DNA of 64,000 bases, taken from Tautonia plasticadhaerens (lineage in GTDB: Bacteria > Planctomycetota > Planctomycetia > Isosphaerales > Isosphaeraceae). The stretch lies in NCBI RefSeq assembly GCF_007752535.1, contig NZ_CP036426.1:6634001-6698000 (forward strand). Reading direction: 5' to 3'. Shown here in pieces: positions 35,029 to 44,097 of the stretch. Numbering within the stretch: position 1 is the stretch's first letter; every line of letters starts with the position of its first letter. Below the pieces are notes generated by a model that was given only the letters and a program-made list of their open reading frames with translations, did no database searches and was not told the origin of the DNA. The translations under genes and the position numbers were made by a program.

Positions 35029-35090
35029 CACGAGATCGCACCTCGGGATTCGTCGGGTCTTCGGCTCCGGGGGCAATCGCCCACGGTGCG

Positions 35091-35118
35091 ATCTTACACG
35101 TTGTGGAGGGAAATTCAA
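35091..35118 (-). promoter_or_regulatory. Possible promoter of the minus-strand DUF1549 trio
   Basis: Read on the minus strand, TTGAAT (35118-35113) and TAAGAT (35096-35091) are 16 bases apart and lie ~60 bases before the ATG at 35028. The surrounding 35 bases are the most AT-rich of the divergent gap. The consensus match is partial. Confidence 0.35.
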
Positions 35119-35313
35119 CAACAGTACAACGGGCCTGTCCTTTTCGGGGGACCGGCCGCGGGCCGACGGCGATGTGGGACCGGGCCGATGGTCCGGGTCG
35201 GGGGGCCGGGGTCGGATCAAGGGGTGCTTTCTCCCGCCCCGGGTTCGTGGTAGGTTCGACCGATCGGACGCTCGTCCCCCGCCCCGCTCATCCTCCGCGA
35301 GACGAGGCCACGC

Positions 35314-36759
35314 ATGAGACGGCATCCCGAATCGGCCGGGTCGATGGCCGGGGCGTCCCGCCGGGGATTCCTCCGAGAGGCGGGGGGCGGCTTCGGCCTG
35401 CTGGCGCTCTCCTGGATGCTCCGGCAGGAGCGGGCGATGGCGTCGTCGGGGCCGTCGGCCGACCCGCTCGCCCCGAGGCCGCCGCACTTCGGACCCAAGG
35501 TGGATTCGGTCATCTACCTGTTCATGCACGGCGGGCCGAGCCACCTGGAGACGTTCGACCCGAAGCCGGGACTCCGACGCCTGCATGGAGAGCCCCTGCC
35601 GGAGAGCTTCGGGCCGGTCGCCACGAGGCGGAAGGTGGCGCACAACCCGCTGCTCGGCTCGAAGAGGGCGTTCCGCCCCCATGGGGAGAGCGGCATCGAG
35701 GTCTCGGATTTCTTCCCGCACCTGGCAGGGTGCGTCGACGACCTCGCGGTGGTCCGGTCCTGCTGGGCCGACAGCGTGAACCACCCCCAGGCCGTCTACC
35801 AGATGAACACCGGTTCGATCCTGATGGGGCGGCCGAGCCTCGGGTCGTGGGTCGGCTACGGGCTGGGGTCGGAGAGCCGGGACCTGCCCGGCTTCGTCGT
35901 GCTGCCCGACCCGGCAGGGGGCATCAAGGGGGGCCCCCCCGCTTATGGGAACGGCTTCCTGCCCGCCAGCTACCAGGGGACCGTCATGCGCCCCGGGGAC
36001 GATCCCCTGCTCAACCTCCGGCCCCCCGACGGGACGATGTCCCGGGCCGGGCAGCGGCGGATGCTCGACCTCGTCGGCGTCTTCAATGACCGGCACCTGG
36101 AATCGAGGGCCGAGGACGGCGAGCTGGAGGCCCGGATTCAGTCGTACGAGCTGGCCTTCCGAATGCAATCCGCCGCGCCGGAGGCGGTCGACCTCTCCCG
36201 AGAACCCGCCGAGACGCAGGAACTTTACGGGCTGGACGACCCCACCACCCGGGACTTCGGCGCCCGATGCCTGCTCGCCCGCCGGCTGGTGGAGCGGGGG
36301 GTCCGGTTCGTGCAGCTCTATTCGGGGGGGATCGTCGGCTGGGACGCGCATGAGGACGTCGAGTCGAACCACGCCGACCTGTGCTCGAAGACGGACCGGC
36401 CCATCGCCGCCCTGCTGATCGACCTGAAGCGCCGAGGGATGCTCGACCGCACGCTGGTCATCTGGGGGGGGGAGTTCGGCCGGATGCCGATGTCCGAGAG
36501 CGGCTCGGGGCGCGACCACAACCCGCACGGCTTCACCACCTGGCTCGCCGGGGGGGGGATCAAGGGGGGCACCGTCCACGGCGCGACCGACCCCGTCGGG
36601 CTGAGGGCCGAGGTCGACCGCGTCCACGTCCACGACCTCCACGCGACGATCCTCCACCTACTCGGGCTCGACCACACCCGGCTCACCTTCTTCCACAACG
36701 GCCGGGAGCACCGGCTAACGGACGTCGCCGGAGAGGTCATCACGCCGATCCTGGCATGA
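35314..36759 (+). CDS. DUF1501 family Tat-exported protein
   Basis: The 481-aa protein begins with a twin-arginine leader (ASRRGFLREAGGGFGLLALSW) and has the family blocks SVIYLFMHGGPSHLETFDPK, HGESGIEVSDFFPH, WGGEFGRMPMSESGSGRDHN, AGGGIKGGTVHGATD and HATILHLLGLDHTRLTF. It is close in layout to the DUF1501 protein encoded at 27365 and unlike the one at 31188. It is divergent from the minus-strand trio and followed after 44 bases by its DUF1549/DUF1553 partner. Confidence 0.92.
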   Translation: MRRHPESAGSMAGASRRGFLREAGGGFGLLALSWMLRQERAMASSGPSADPLAPRPPHFGPKVDSVIYLFMHGGPSHLETFDPKPGLRRLHGEPLPESFGPVATRRKVAHNPLLGSKRAFRPHGESGIEVSDFFPHLAGCVDDLAVVRSCWADSVNHPQAVYQMNTGSILMGRPSLGSWVGYGLGSESRDLPGFVVLPDPAGGIKGGPPAYGNGFLPASYQGTVMRPGDDPLLNLRPPDGTMSRAGQRRMLDLVGVFNDRHLESRAEDGELEARIQSYELAFRMQSAAPEAVDLSREPAETQELYGLDDPTTRDFGARCLLARRLVERGVRFVQLYSGGIVGWDAHEDVESNHADLCSKTDRPIAALLIDLKRRGMLDRTLVIWGGEFGRMPMSESGSGRDHNPHGFTTWLAGGGIKGGTVHGATDPVGLRAEVDRVHVHDLHATILHLLGLDHTRLTFFHNGREHRLTDVAGEVITPILA

Positions 36760-36803
36760 CGGGACCCCGAGGGCCGTCGACCCGAATCGAGGGGAGCTTC
36801 CGC

Positions 36804-38975
36804 ATGAGACGCCGAGGCCAATGGACCTTCGGATCGTTCTGGGTGGCCGCCGCGTCCCTCGTCCTCCCCGCGGTCGCCCCGGCCTCGGACGGTTTCGACC
36901 ACTGGGCCTTCGCCCCACCCGACCGGCCCGAGCCGCCGGGGGTCGACGACGAGTCCTGGCCCCGGGTCCCGATCGACCGATTCATCCTCGCCGGGCTGGA
37001 GTCCTTCGAGGTCCGGCCCGCCCCCGAGGCCGACCGCCTCACGCTGCTCCGTCGCCTGTCGTTCGACCTGACCGGCCTGCCGCCGACACCGGAACAAATC
37101 GACGAATTCCTCGATGACGCTTCACCCGGGGCGTACGGGCGTCTGATAGACCGGCTGCTCGACTCGCCGCACTACGGCGAGCGGATGGCCCAGCATTGGC
37201 TCGACCTCGCCCGCTACGCCGACACCGACGGCTTCGAGTTCGACCACGTCCGGCCCGACATGTGGCGCTACCGCGACTGGGTGGTCGACGCCTTCAACGA
37301 CGACCTCCCCTACGACCAGTTCCTCGCCCTCCAGATGGCCGGGGACGAGCTGGAGCCGGGGAATCCCGAGGCGGCCGTCGCCACGGGGTTCCACCGCTGC
37401 TATCCCGACATGGTCGACATGAACGACCAGCGGGAACGCCGGCAGATCGCGCTGGACGACATTACCGAGACGACGGGGCTGGTCTTCCTGGGCCTGACGA
37501 TCGGCTGCGCCCGCTGCCACGACCACAAATTCGACCCCATCTCCCAGCTCGACTTCTATCGCCTGCAGTCGTTCTTCACCCCGGCCCAGTTCGACGACGA
37601 GTTCGTCATCGCCCCCCCGGGCCGTCGGGAGGACCACGAGCAGGCCGTCCGGGCCTGGCGGGAGGGCCTCGCCGAGGTCCGCTCCGCCCTGATCCGGCTG
37701 GAAGGACCGGCGAGGGACGCGCTGGAACCGGGGCCCCCCCCGGGGCTGGACGACGAGACGGCGGCCGCGTTCGGGACGGTCGAATCGGATAGATCCCCCG
37801 AGCAGGTCCGGCGCGTCTTCGAGGCGCTGGAAACGGATCGTCGGATCGACCCCTCGCGGCTCGCCGGGGCGTTGGGACCCGGTCGGGTCGCCGAGCGGGA
37901 CGCACTCAGGGGCCGCCTGGCCCGCCTCGATGCGGCCGAGCCGCCCCCCCTGCCCCGGGCCCGGGTCCTGGCGGAGTCGTCCCCCGAGGCGAGGCCGACG
38001 CACCTGCTGATCCGGGGGCAGTTCGGCCGGGAGGGGCCGGAGGTGCAACCGGGATTCCCGGGCGTCCTGGCCGACCGAGACGACGGGCCGGTCATCGCGC
38101 CGAAACCGGCCTCAACCGGGCGACGCTCGGTCCTCGCCGCCTGGCTCACCACGCCCGACCACCCGCTGACGGGCCGGGTCATGGTCAACCGGCTCTGGCA
38201 GATACACTTCGGCCGGGGGATCGTGTCCACCCCCAGCGACTTCGGCACGATGGGCATGCCACCGTCGCACCCGGGTCTGCTCGACTGGCTCGCCGCCGAG
38301 TTGCCCGCCCGGGGCTGGAGCCTCAAGGCGATGCATCGGCTGATCGTGACGAGCGCGACCTACCGGATGTCGACCCGGTTCGATCCGGAAGCGGACTCGG
38401 TCGATCCGGAGAACGAGCTGTTCTGGCGACACCAACGCCGGAGGCTCGACGGCGAGGCGATCCGGGACGCGCTGCTCGCCGCCTCCGGCCTGCTGGTGCC
38501 CGACCTGGGAGGCCCGCCAGTCTACCCCGAGCTGCCGCCGGAGCTGGACGCGATCGGCCGGAAGGGGGACGTCTGGCCGGTCTCCCCCAGGAACGAGGAC
38601 CGCAACCGTCGGAGCCTCTACGTGTTCGTCCGCAGGAACCTGAGATACCCGTTCTTCGAGGCGTTCGACCGACCGGACACCAACGCCAGTTGCCCGCTCC
38701 GGGCCGAGACGACGATCGCCCCCCAGGCCCTCGCCCTGCTCAACGACCGGATCGCCCACGACGCCGCGCGGGGCCTGGCCGACCGGATCGCCCGGGAGGC
38801 CGGCCCCGACGCCGACTCCATGGTCGATCACGCCTTCCGGCTCACGCTGGGCCGCCCGCCCGACCCGGCCGAGCGTCGGCTGGCGGCCGGCTACCTCGGC
38901 GAGCTCGGGCCCGACGGGTGGATCTCCTTCTGCCTGGCACTCCTGAATCTGAACGAATTCGTCTACCTCGATTGA
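36804..38975 (+). CDS. DUF1549/DUF1553 exported protein without the N-terminal cytochrome domain
   Basis: From the ATG at 36804 (GGGGAG upstream) the protein is 723 aa with a signal peptide (~1-28). The mature protein starts at once with DHWAFAPPDRPEPP, so the PSCyt1 heme domain of the 24888 paralogue is missing. DUF1549 (VPIDRFILAGLE, SPHYGERMAQHWLDLARYADTDG) retains the heme-type CARCHDHKFDP. DUF1553 follows (VNRLWQIHFGRGIVSTPSDFG, WSLKAMHRLIVTSATYRMS, APQALALLNDR). It forms a pair with the preceding DUF1501 gene. Confidence 0.9.
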   Translation: MRRRGQWTFGSFWVAAASLVLPAVAPASDGFDHWAFAPPDRPEPPGVDDESWPRVPIDRFILAGLESFEVRPAPEADRLTLLRRLSFDLTGLPPTPEQIDEFLDDASPGAYGRLIDRLLDSPHYGERMAQHWLDLARYADTDGFEFDHVRPDMWRYRDWVVDAFNDDLPYDQFLALQMAGDELEPGNPEAAVATGFHRCYPDMVDMNDQRERRQIALDDITETTGLVFLGLTIGCARCHDHKFDPISQLDFYRLQSFFTPAQFDDEFVIAPPGRREDHEQAVRAWREGLAEVRSALIRLEGPARDALEPGPPPGLDDETAAAFGTVESDRSPEQVRRVFEALETDRRIDPSRLAGALGPGRVAERDALRGRLARLDAAEPPPLPRARVLAESSPEARPTHLLIRGQFGREGPEVQPGFPGVLADRDDGPVIAPKPASTGRRSVLAAWLTTPDHPLTGRVMVNRLWQIHFGRGIVSTPSDFGTMGMPPSHPGLLDWLAAELPARGWSLKAMHRLIVTSATYRMSTRFDPEADSVDPENELFWRHQRRRLDGEAIRDALLAASGLLVPDLGGPPVYPELPPELDAIGRKGDVWPVSPRNEDRNRRSLYVFVRRNLRYPFFEAFDRPDTNASCPLRAETTIAPQALALLNDRIAHDAARGLADRIAREAGPDADSMVDHAFRLTLGRPPDPAERRLAAGYLGELGPDGWISFCLALLNLNEFVYLD

Positions 38976-39243
38976 CGAGGCCTTCGCGGGTCGGACCGGC
39001 GAGGCCCCCCTCGTCGTGGGCCGAGCGGGTTTCGGGACGCCTTCTCGGCCAGCCCAAACATCGGTCATCCACGCCATTCGGCATCGGGGCCTCCGGAACC
39101 TCCTCGAACCCCCGGCCGCCCCCGCCCGACGCAGAGCCCGACCCTCCGATCTCAGTCCGTGCCGCGTCGGGTGGCAACCGGTAGGATGGGCCTCCCCCGG
39201 CGACCACCTCACCGATCGGTCGGCCGAAATGGAGAATGCACTC

Positions 39244-40779
39244 ATGACGATCCGAATCAATTCGACGATCGCGTCCCTGGTTCCGCTCGCGGCCCTCGTC
39301 GTCCTCCTCGATCGCCCGGCCACCGCCCAGGACGGGGCACCGTCCCGGCCGAACATCGTCCTCTTCCTCGCGGACGACATGGCCTGGGACGACAGCGGCG
39401 CGTACGGGCATCCCACCATCAAGACGCCGAACATCGACGCCCTCGCCCGGGAAGGGCTTCGCTTCGACCGCGCCTTCCTGACCTGCAGCTCGTGCAGCCC
39501 GAGCCGGTCCAGCCTGATCACCGGCCGGTACCCACACGCCACCGGCGCCGAGGAGCTACACTGGCCCCTGCCGGCGGACCAGGTCACGTTCGTCGAGCGG
39601 CTCAAGGAGTCCGGCTATTACACCGCCGCCGCCGGGAAGTGGCACCTGGGCGATGCCGTGAAGGGCCGCTTCGACGAGATCCGGGAGGCCGACCCCCGGG
39701 GGTTCCAGCTCCCCTCGGGCGACGACGCCGAGGGCGAGCCCCGGCGATCCGGGACGCTGGGCTTCGACGCCGCCGGGGCCGTCCAGGCGGGTTGCGACCA
39801 GTGGGTGCCCGTGCTCCGGGACCGGCCCCGGGACCGGCCGTTCTTCCTCTGGCTCGCGGCGCTCGACCCGCACCGCGACTACCGGGAAGGGACGATCCCC
39901 GAGCCGCATTCGCCCGAGGCGATGGTCGTCCCCCCCTACTTGCCCGATACCCCCGAGGTGCGGCGAGACCTGGCGCTGTACTGCGACGAGATCTCCCGGC
40001 TCGATCACCACGTCGGGCAGGTCCTCGACGAACTGGACCGGCAGGGGGTGGCCGACGAGACCCTCGTCCTGTTCCTGAGCGACAACGGCCGCCCCTTCCC
40101 GAGATGCAAGACGACGGTCTACGACAGCGGCATCCGTACCCCGTTGATCGCCCGGTGGCCGGGCCGGATCGCCCCCGGGGGCGAGAGCGGGGCGCTGCTC
40201 AGCGCGGTGGATCTCGCCCCGACGCTGCTCTCGATCGCCGGGCTCGAGGCGGGCCCCACCTTCCAGGGCCGTGACGCCTCCGCGCTGTTCGACGACCCCT
40301 CGGCGTCGATCCGCGAGTTCGCGTTCGCCGAGCACAACTGGCACGACTACGCGGCCCGCAAGCGGGCCGTCCGATCGGACCGATACAAGTACATCCGCAA
40401 TGACGACGCGACCATGCCCCTCACCCCGCCCGCCGACGCCGTCCGCAGCCCGACGTTCGCCGAGCTGAAGCGGCTGCGGGACGAGGGGGGGCTGGGCCCG
40501 GATCAGGACGCCTGCTTCGCCCTCCCCCGCCCGGCCGAGGAGCTGTACGACCTGGATGCCGACCCCCACGAGTTGACCAACCTCGCCGACGACCCGAGGC
40601 ATGCCGAGGTCCTCGACGCGATGCAGGCCGCGCTCGACTCCTGGTCCGCCGAGACCGTCGACGCCCCCCCCGTCGCCCTCAGCGGCGACGAGTTCGACCG
40701 GGAATCGGGCAAACCCTTCCCGAATCGCCGCCGCCCGCGGCTCCCGAGGCCCGACCTGACGGGATCCGCGGGACGCTGA
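39244..40779 (+). CDS. Exported type I sulfatase
   Basis: From the ATG at 39244 (GGAG nine bases upstream) the protein is 511 aa with a signal peptide ending near PATAQDG. Sulfatase landmarks are NIVLFLADDMAWDD (metal Asp pair), the formylglycine signature CSPSRSSLITGRYPH, AAGKWHLGD and LFLSDNGRPFP. The Cys of C-S-P-S-R should be converted to formylglycine; no maturase gene is in the window. Planctomycete sulfatases generally act on algal or other sulfated polysaccharides, but the substrate here cannot be read from sequence. Placement after the DUF1501/DUF1549 pair fits the usual gene neighbourhood. Confidence 0.93.
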   Translation: MTIRINSTIASLVPLAALVVLLDRPATAQDGAPSRPNIVLFLADDMAWDDSGAYGHPTIKTPNIDALAREGLRFDRAFLTCSSCSPSRSSLITGRYPHATGAEELHWPLPADQVTFVERLKESGYYTAAAGKWHLGDAVKGRFDEIREADPRGFQLPSGDDAEGEPRRSGTLGFDAAGAVQAGCDQWVPVLRDRPRDRPFFLWLAALDPHRDYREGTIPEPHSPEAMVVPPYLPDTPEVRRDLALYCDEISRLDHHVGQVLDELDRQGVADETLVLFLSDNGRPFPRCKTTVYDSGIRTPLIARWPGRIAPGGESGALLSAVDLAPTLLSIAGLEAGPTFQGRDASALFDDPSASIREFAFAEHNWHDYAARKRAVRSDRYKYIRNDDATMPLTPPADAVRSPTFAELKRLRDEGGLGPDQDACFALPRPAEELYDLDADPHELTNLADDPRHAEVLDAMQAALDSWSAETVDAPPVALSGDEFDRESGKPFPNRRRPRLPRPDLTGSAGR

Positions 40780-40821
40780 TCGAGCGGCCCGGGGCAAGTC
40801 CACCGATTACGGGGCGAATCC

Positions 40822-41778
40822 ATGTTCCTCCTGATGCTCTCCGCCGCGGTCGCCTCGACGACGACCGGGCCCGAGGCCCCCGAGGCCCGGGCGGTCGCCT
40901 ACCTCGCGGCGGAGGTCCCCCGCTGGAGGGGGGAGAATGGCTGCGCCTCGTGCCACCACAACGGGGACGGGGCGAGGGCGCTCTACCGGGCGAGGGCCCT
41001 GGGGATGGCCGTCCCCGAGTCGGGCACGGCGGACTCGACCGCGTGGCTGCGCCGTCCCGAATCCTGGGAAGACAACGGCGGCGACGGGGCGTTCAGCGAC
41101 ACACGGCTCGCCCGCATCCAGTTCGCCCGGGCCCTGGCCGGGGCGATCGAGGCGGGGGCGGTCGGGGATCGCTCGACGTTGGACCGAGCGGCCCGGCTCC
41201 TCGCCGAGGACCAGGGGCCCGACGGCTCCTGGCCGCTCGACGGGCCGGACACTCTGGGATCGCCGGCGACCTACGGCTGGTCGCTCGCCACCCTGGCCGC
41301 CCGGGACGTGCTCTCCGCGGCCGACCCCGTCCGCCATCGCCCCCGGATCGATGCCGCGACCGCCTGGCTCCGAGCCCGGCCGATCCGGACGGTGATGGAC
41401 GCCTCGGTCGAGCTCCTCCGCCGGGATGACCCGGGCGTGCCCGGGGTCGCCCGACGGCGAGAGCTGGCGCTCGACCTGCTCCGCCGCTCGGTCTCGTCCG
41501 ACGGCGGCTGGGGGCCCTACGAGACCTCCCCGCCGGAAGCCTTCGACACCGCCCTCGCCGTGCTCGCGCTCTCGGCGACGGGGGACGATCAGGCCGGGCG
41601 GCTCGCCGGCCGGGGCCGGGAGTTCCTGATCGCCTCGCAGCTCCCCTCGGGGGGCTGGGTCGGGACGACAAGGCCTTCGGGCAACGAGAGCCTCGCCCAG
41701 CACACGTCGACGACCGCCTGGGCGACGCTCGCCCTGCTCGAGACGCGACCGACCGGGGAGGAAACGTCCGGGGATTGA
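40822..41778 (+). CDS. Exported protein with a heme-c motif and prenyltransferase/squalene-oxidase-type repeats
   Basis: The 318-aa protein has a short signal peptide (~1-18). The N-terminal part contains the c-type heme motif CASCHH (C-x-x-C-H, near residue 40). The rest is made of helical repeats with the DGSW / GGWG motifs of prenyltransferase and squalene-oxidase folds (DQGPDGSWPLDGP, SSDGGWGPYE, PSGGWVGTTRP). No class II cyclase DxDD motif is visible, so it is unlikely to be a functional terpene cyclase; a structural or redox role is more probable. It starts 42 bases after the sulfatase and ends five bases before the convergent HAD gene. Confidence 0.75.
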   Translation: MFLLMLSAAVASTTTGPEAPEARAVAYLAAEVPRWRGENGCASCHHNGDGARALYRARALGMAVPESGTADSTAWLRRPESWEDNGGDGAFSDTRLARIQFARALAGAIEAGAVGDRSTLDRAARLLAEDQGPDGSWPLDGPDTLGSPATYGWSLATLAARDVLSAADPVRHRPRIDAATAWLRARPIRTVMDASVELLRRDDPGVPGVARRRELALDLLRRSVSSDGGWGPYETSPPEAFDTALAVLALSATGDDQAGRLAGRGREFLIASQLPSGGWVGTTRPSGNESLAQHTSTTAWATLALLETRPTGEETSGD

Positions 41779-41783
41779 CGGGA

Positions 41784-42479
41784 TCAGGCGGCGGGATCCG
41801 TCGAGACCAAGGCATCGGCCAGCGCGGCGAGCGTCGGCACCTCCAGCATCGGGCTGGGCCGATCCGACGGCCGGGCGGCCCGGGTGCGGTTGACCCAGGC
41901 GGCGGGGATGCCGAGCTCGCCGGCCGGTCGGATGTCGTGAAAGTCGCTCTGCGCGGCATGCATCCAGCGGCGAGCGCCGATCCGGCGGCGGGCCTCCTCG
42001 AAATGCCCGGGGGCCGGCTTGTAGGAGCCGACGGCCTGGGCGGTCACGATCAGGTCGGCGTCGAAGACGTCGGGCAGGCGGCGGAGGGTGCCGGCGAGCA
42101 GGTCCCCGTCGACGTTCGAGAGGATCCCGAGCCGGAATCCGGCCTCGGCCAGCCGCCGCAGGGCGTCCGACGTGTCCGGGAACGGAGGCCAGTCGGGGAG
42201 GCTGTCGGCGAGGAACCCGTCGTGGTCGGGTTCGAGGTCCCAGGAGAAGGCCGAGGCGACCCGGTGGGCCGCCTCGGCGAGGATCTCCCGATACGATCGG
42301 TACGTCCCGGCCTGGACCTCGGGCTCGATCCGATGATAGGCCGAGACGATCGCCGGGCCGTCGAAGGTCGTGCCCTTCCGGCTCGCCTCGGAGGCGAAGG
42401 CGTCGGCGATGCCGCGTTCCCAGTCGACGAGCGTGCCGTAGCAGTCGAAGGTGATCACGTCAAATCGGTTCGGGGTCAT
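41784..42479 (-). CDS. HAD-superfamily hydrolase, haloacid dehalogenase-like
   Basis: The 231-aa protein has all HAD motifs: nucleophile Asp12 in ITFDCYGTLVDWERG (motif I), GILSNVDGD (motif II, Ser/Asn), Lys in GSYKPAPGHF (motif III), and a DFHDIRPAGELGIP motif IV region. The helical cap resembles type II haloacid dehalogenases (HAD subclass I). It could be a dehalogenase or a small-molecule phosphatase. Its start overlaps the end of the upstream MazG-like gene by 20 bases, so they are probably coupled. Confidence 0.88.
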   Translation of the reverse strand: MTPNRFDVITFDCYGTLVDWERGIADAFASEASRKGTTFDGPAIVSAYHRIEPEVQAGTYRSYREILAEAAHRVASAFSWDLEPDHDGFLADSLPDWPPFPDTSDALRRLAEAGFRLGILSNVDGDLLAGTLRRLPDVFDADLIVTAQAVGSYKPAPGHFEEARRRIGARRWMHAAQSDFHDIRPAGELGIPAAWVNRTRAARPSDRPSPMLEVPTLAALADALVSTDPAA

Positions 42480-42870
42480 CGGGCTCGGACTCCTCGTCGC
42501 CCCGGACGTAGGCGGTGTATTTGTCCGATCGGCCGGAGGCGAGATCGGCCGGGTACTTGACCGCCGCGAGGGCCACCTTCTCCTCCAGCGCCGCCGACAG
42601 GTCGATGGTGCAGACGTCGGCCAGCCGGAGCAAGGCCCAGAGGCAGTCTGCCAGCTCGTGGGCCAGTTCCCGCTTGAGCGCGGGGTCGGCCAGGGCTTCC
42701 CGGGTCTGCTCCTCGGACCGGAACCGAAAGTGTTCCAGCGCCTCGCCCACCTCGATCGCCAGGCAGAGGCCCAGGTCCTTGGGGTGGTGGAACTGCTCCC
42801 AGTCTCGCTCCCGGGAGAAGCGGAGGACCAGGTCCATCAGCTCCCGGACGGGGGTCTCGGCGTCGTTCAT
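42460..42870 (-). CDS. MazG-like nucleotide pyrophosphohydrolase (RS21-C6/YpjD type)
   Basis: This 136-aa all-alpha protein has the metal-binding pattern of MazG-like NTP pyrophosphatases: LCLAIEVGEALEHF (E-x-x-E helix) and HELADCLWALLRLAD (E/D helix), preceded by RDWEQFHHPKD. The family hydrolyses (d)NTPs to monophosphate and pyrophosphate, often to remove non-canonical nucleotides such as 5-methyl-dCTP. It overlaps the HAD phosphatase-like gene downstream, a pairing that could process nucleotides further. A weak AT-rich stretch in the divergent gap to moxR could hold promoters for both sides. Confidence 0.85.
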   Translation of the reverse strand: MNDAETPVRELMDLVLRFSRERDWEQFHHPKDLGLCLAIEVGEALEHFRFRSEEQTREALADPALKRELAHELADCLWALLRLADVCTIDLSAALEEKVALAAVKYPADLASGRSDKYTAYVRGDEESEPDDPEPI

Positions 42871-43011
42871 CGGGGAGGGAGACTCCGAACGATTTCGGAA
42901 TTTTTCACTGGAATCGGGACGGCGATCGTCGTTATATCATCACCCAAGCGGACAGTCAGCGGCCCCGGTGCCCCGGGGCCCGACGCAGGACCCGATGGGG
43001 GCCGAGTACCG

Positions 43012-44073
43012 ATGACCAGCGCCGACCCGAACGCCGCCCCGGCCCCCGACCCCCGATCGTCGGTGCCCCCGGGGACCGCCGAGTTCATCCGCCGCATTCG
43101 GGAGCGGGTCGGCACCGTGGTCGTCGGCCAGGACGTGGTGGTCGAGCGGACCCTGGTCGCCCTGTTCACCGGGGGCCACCTGCTCCTGCAGGGGGTGCCG
43201 GGGCTGGCCAAGACGCTGCTCGTCTCGGTGCTGGCCAAGACGATCGACTTGGACTTCCGGCGCATCCAGTTCACCGTCGACCTGCTGCCGTCGGACATCG
43301 TCGGCTCCGAGATCCTCGACCAGCGGACCAACGAGTTCCGCACCCACCGGGGCCCCATCTTCACCAATCTGCTGCTGGCCGACGAGATCAACCGGGCCGC
43401 GCCGAAGGTGCAGAGCGCCCTGCTGGAGGCGATGCAGGAGCGGAAGGTGACGATCGGCAACGACACCTACACGCTGCCCGCCCCCTTCCTCGTCATCGCC
43501 ACCCAGAACCCGGTCGAGCAGAGCGGCACCTTCGAGTTGCCCGAGGCCCAGCTCGACCGCTTCATGCTCTGCCACCGCCTGCAATATCCCTCGAAGGCCG
43601 AGGAGAAGGAAGTCCTCCGCCGCAACGCCGCCCTCGGCATCCGCCGTGAGGATAAGGGGGCGATCGCCAGGACCGAGTTCGACGTGCTGGAGAAGGAGCC
43701 GGTCGGCTCGGTCGAGGATCTCGTCCAGGCGATGGAGGCGGTGCAGCTGGTCCACGTCTCGGAGACGTTCACTGATCACGTCGTCGAGGTCGTCGACCGC
43801 ACCCGGAACCACCCGGACCTCGAACTCGGCTGTTCGCCCCGAGCCGGCATCGCCCTGATCAAGGGGGCGAGGGCACGGGCCCTGATCCACGGGCGGAACT
43901 TCGTCATCCCCGAGGACCTGTTCGCCCTGGCCGAGGACGTGATCCTCCACCGCATGCGGCTGAATTACGAGGCCCTCGCCGACGGCCGGACCGGCCCCGA
44001 GGTCCTCCGGGAGATCCTCGAGCCGTTCGGCGCCGCCTCGCGGAACGGCCGCGCACCGGCCCGCGTCTCATAA
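43012..44073 (+). CDS. MoxR-family AAA+ ATPase
   Basis: The 353-aa protein starts at the ATG at 43012; an earlier open frame lies antisense to the MazG-like gene. MoxR hallmarks are VVVGQDVVVERTLVAL, Walker A GVPGLAKT, VDLLPSDIVGSEI, Walker B LLADEINRA, QEAMQERKVTIG-like LLEAMQERKVTIG, ATQNPVEQSGTFELPEAQLDRF and CSPRAGIALIKGAR. MoxR ATPases act with VWA proteins as chaperone-like assembly factors. It is the first gene of a tightly packed operon with DUF58, VWA and large membrane proteins. An AT-rich GTTATATCAT lies ~75 bases upstream as a possible -10 region. Confidence 0.95.
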   Translation: MTSADPNAAPAPDPRSSVPPGTAEFIRRIRERVGTVVVGQDVVVERTLVALFTGGHLLLQGVPGLAKTLLVSVLAKTIDLDFRRIQFTVDLLPSDIVGSEILDQRTNEFRTHRGPIFTNLLLADEINRAAPKVQSALLEAMQERKVTIGNDTYTLPAPFLVIATQNPVEQSGTFELPEAQLDRFMLCHRLQYPSKAEEKEVLRRNAALGIRREDKGAIARTEFDVLEKEPVGSVEDLVQAMEAVQLVHVSETFTDHVVEVVDRTRNHPDLELGCSPRAGIALIKGARARALIHGRNFVIPEDLFALAEDVILHRMRLNYEALADGRTGPEVLREILEPFGAASRNGRAPARVS

Positions 44074-44097
44074 CCCCGGCCGGCGGAGGGGGCGCCC

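Noticed and set aside
35029-36657. N-terminal extension of the minus-strand DUF1549 frame
   Set aside because: The first 543 residues are antisense to the conserved DUF1501 gene at 35314; a signal peptide starts at 35028.
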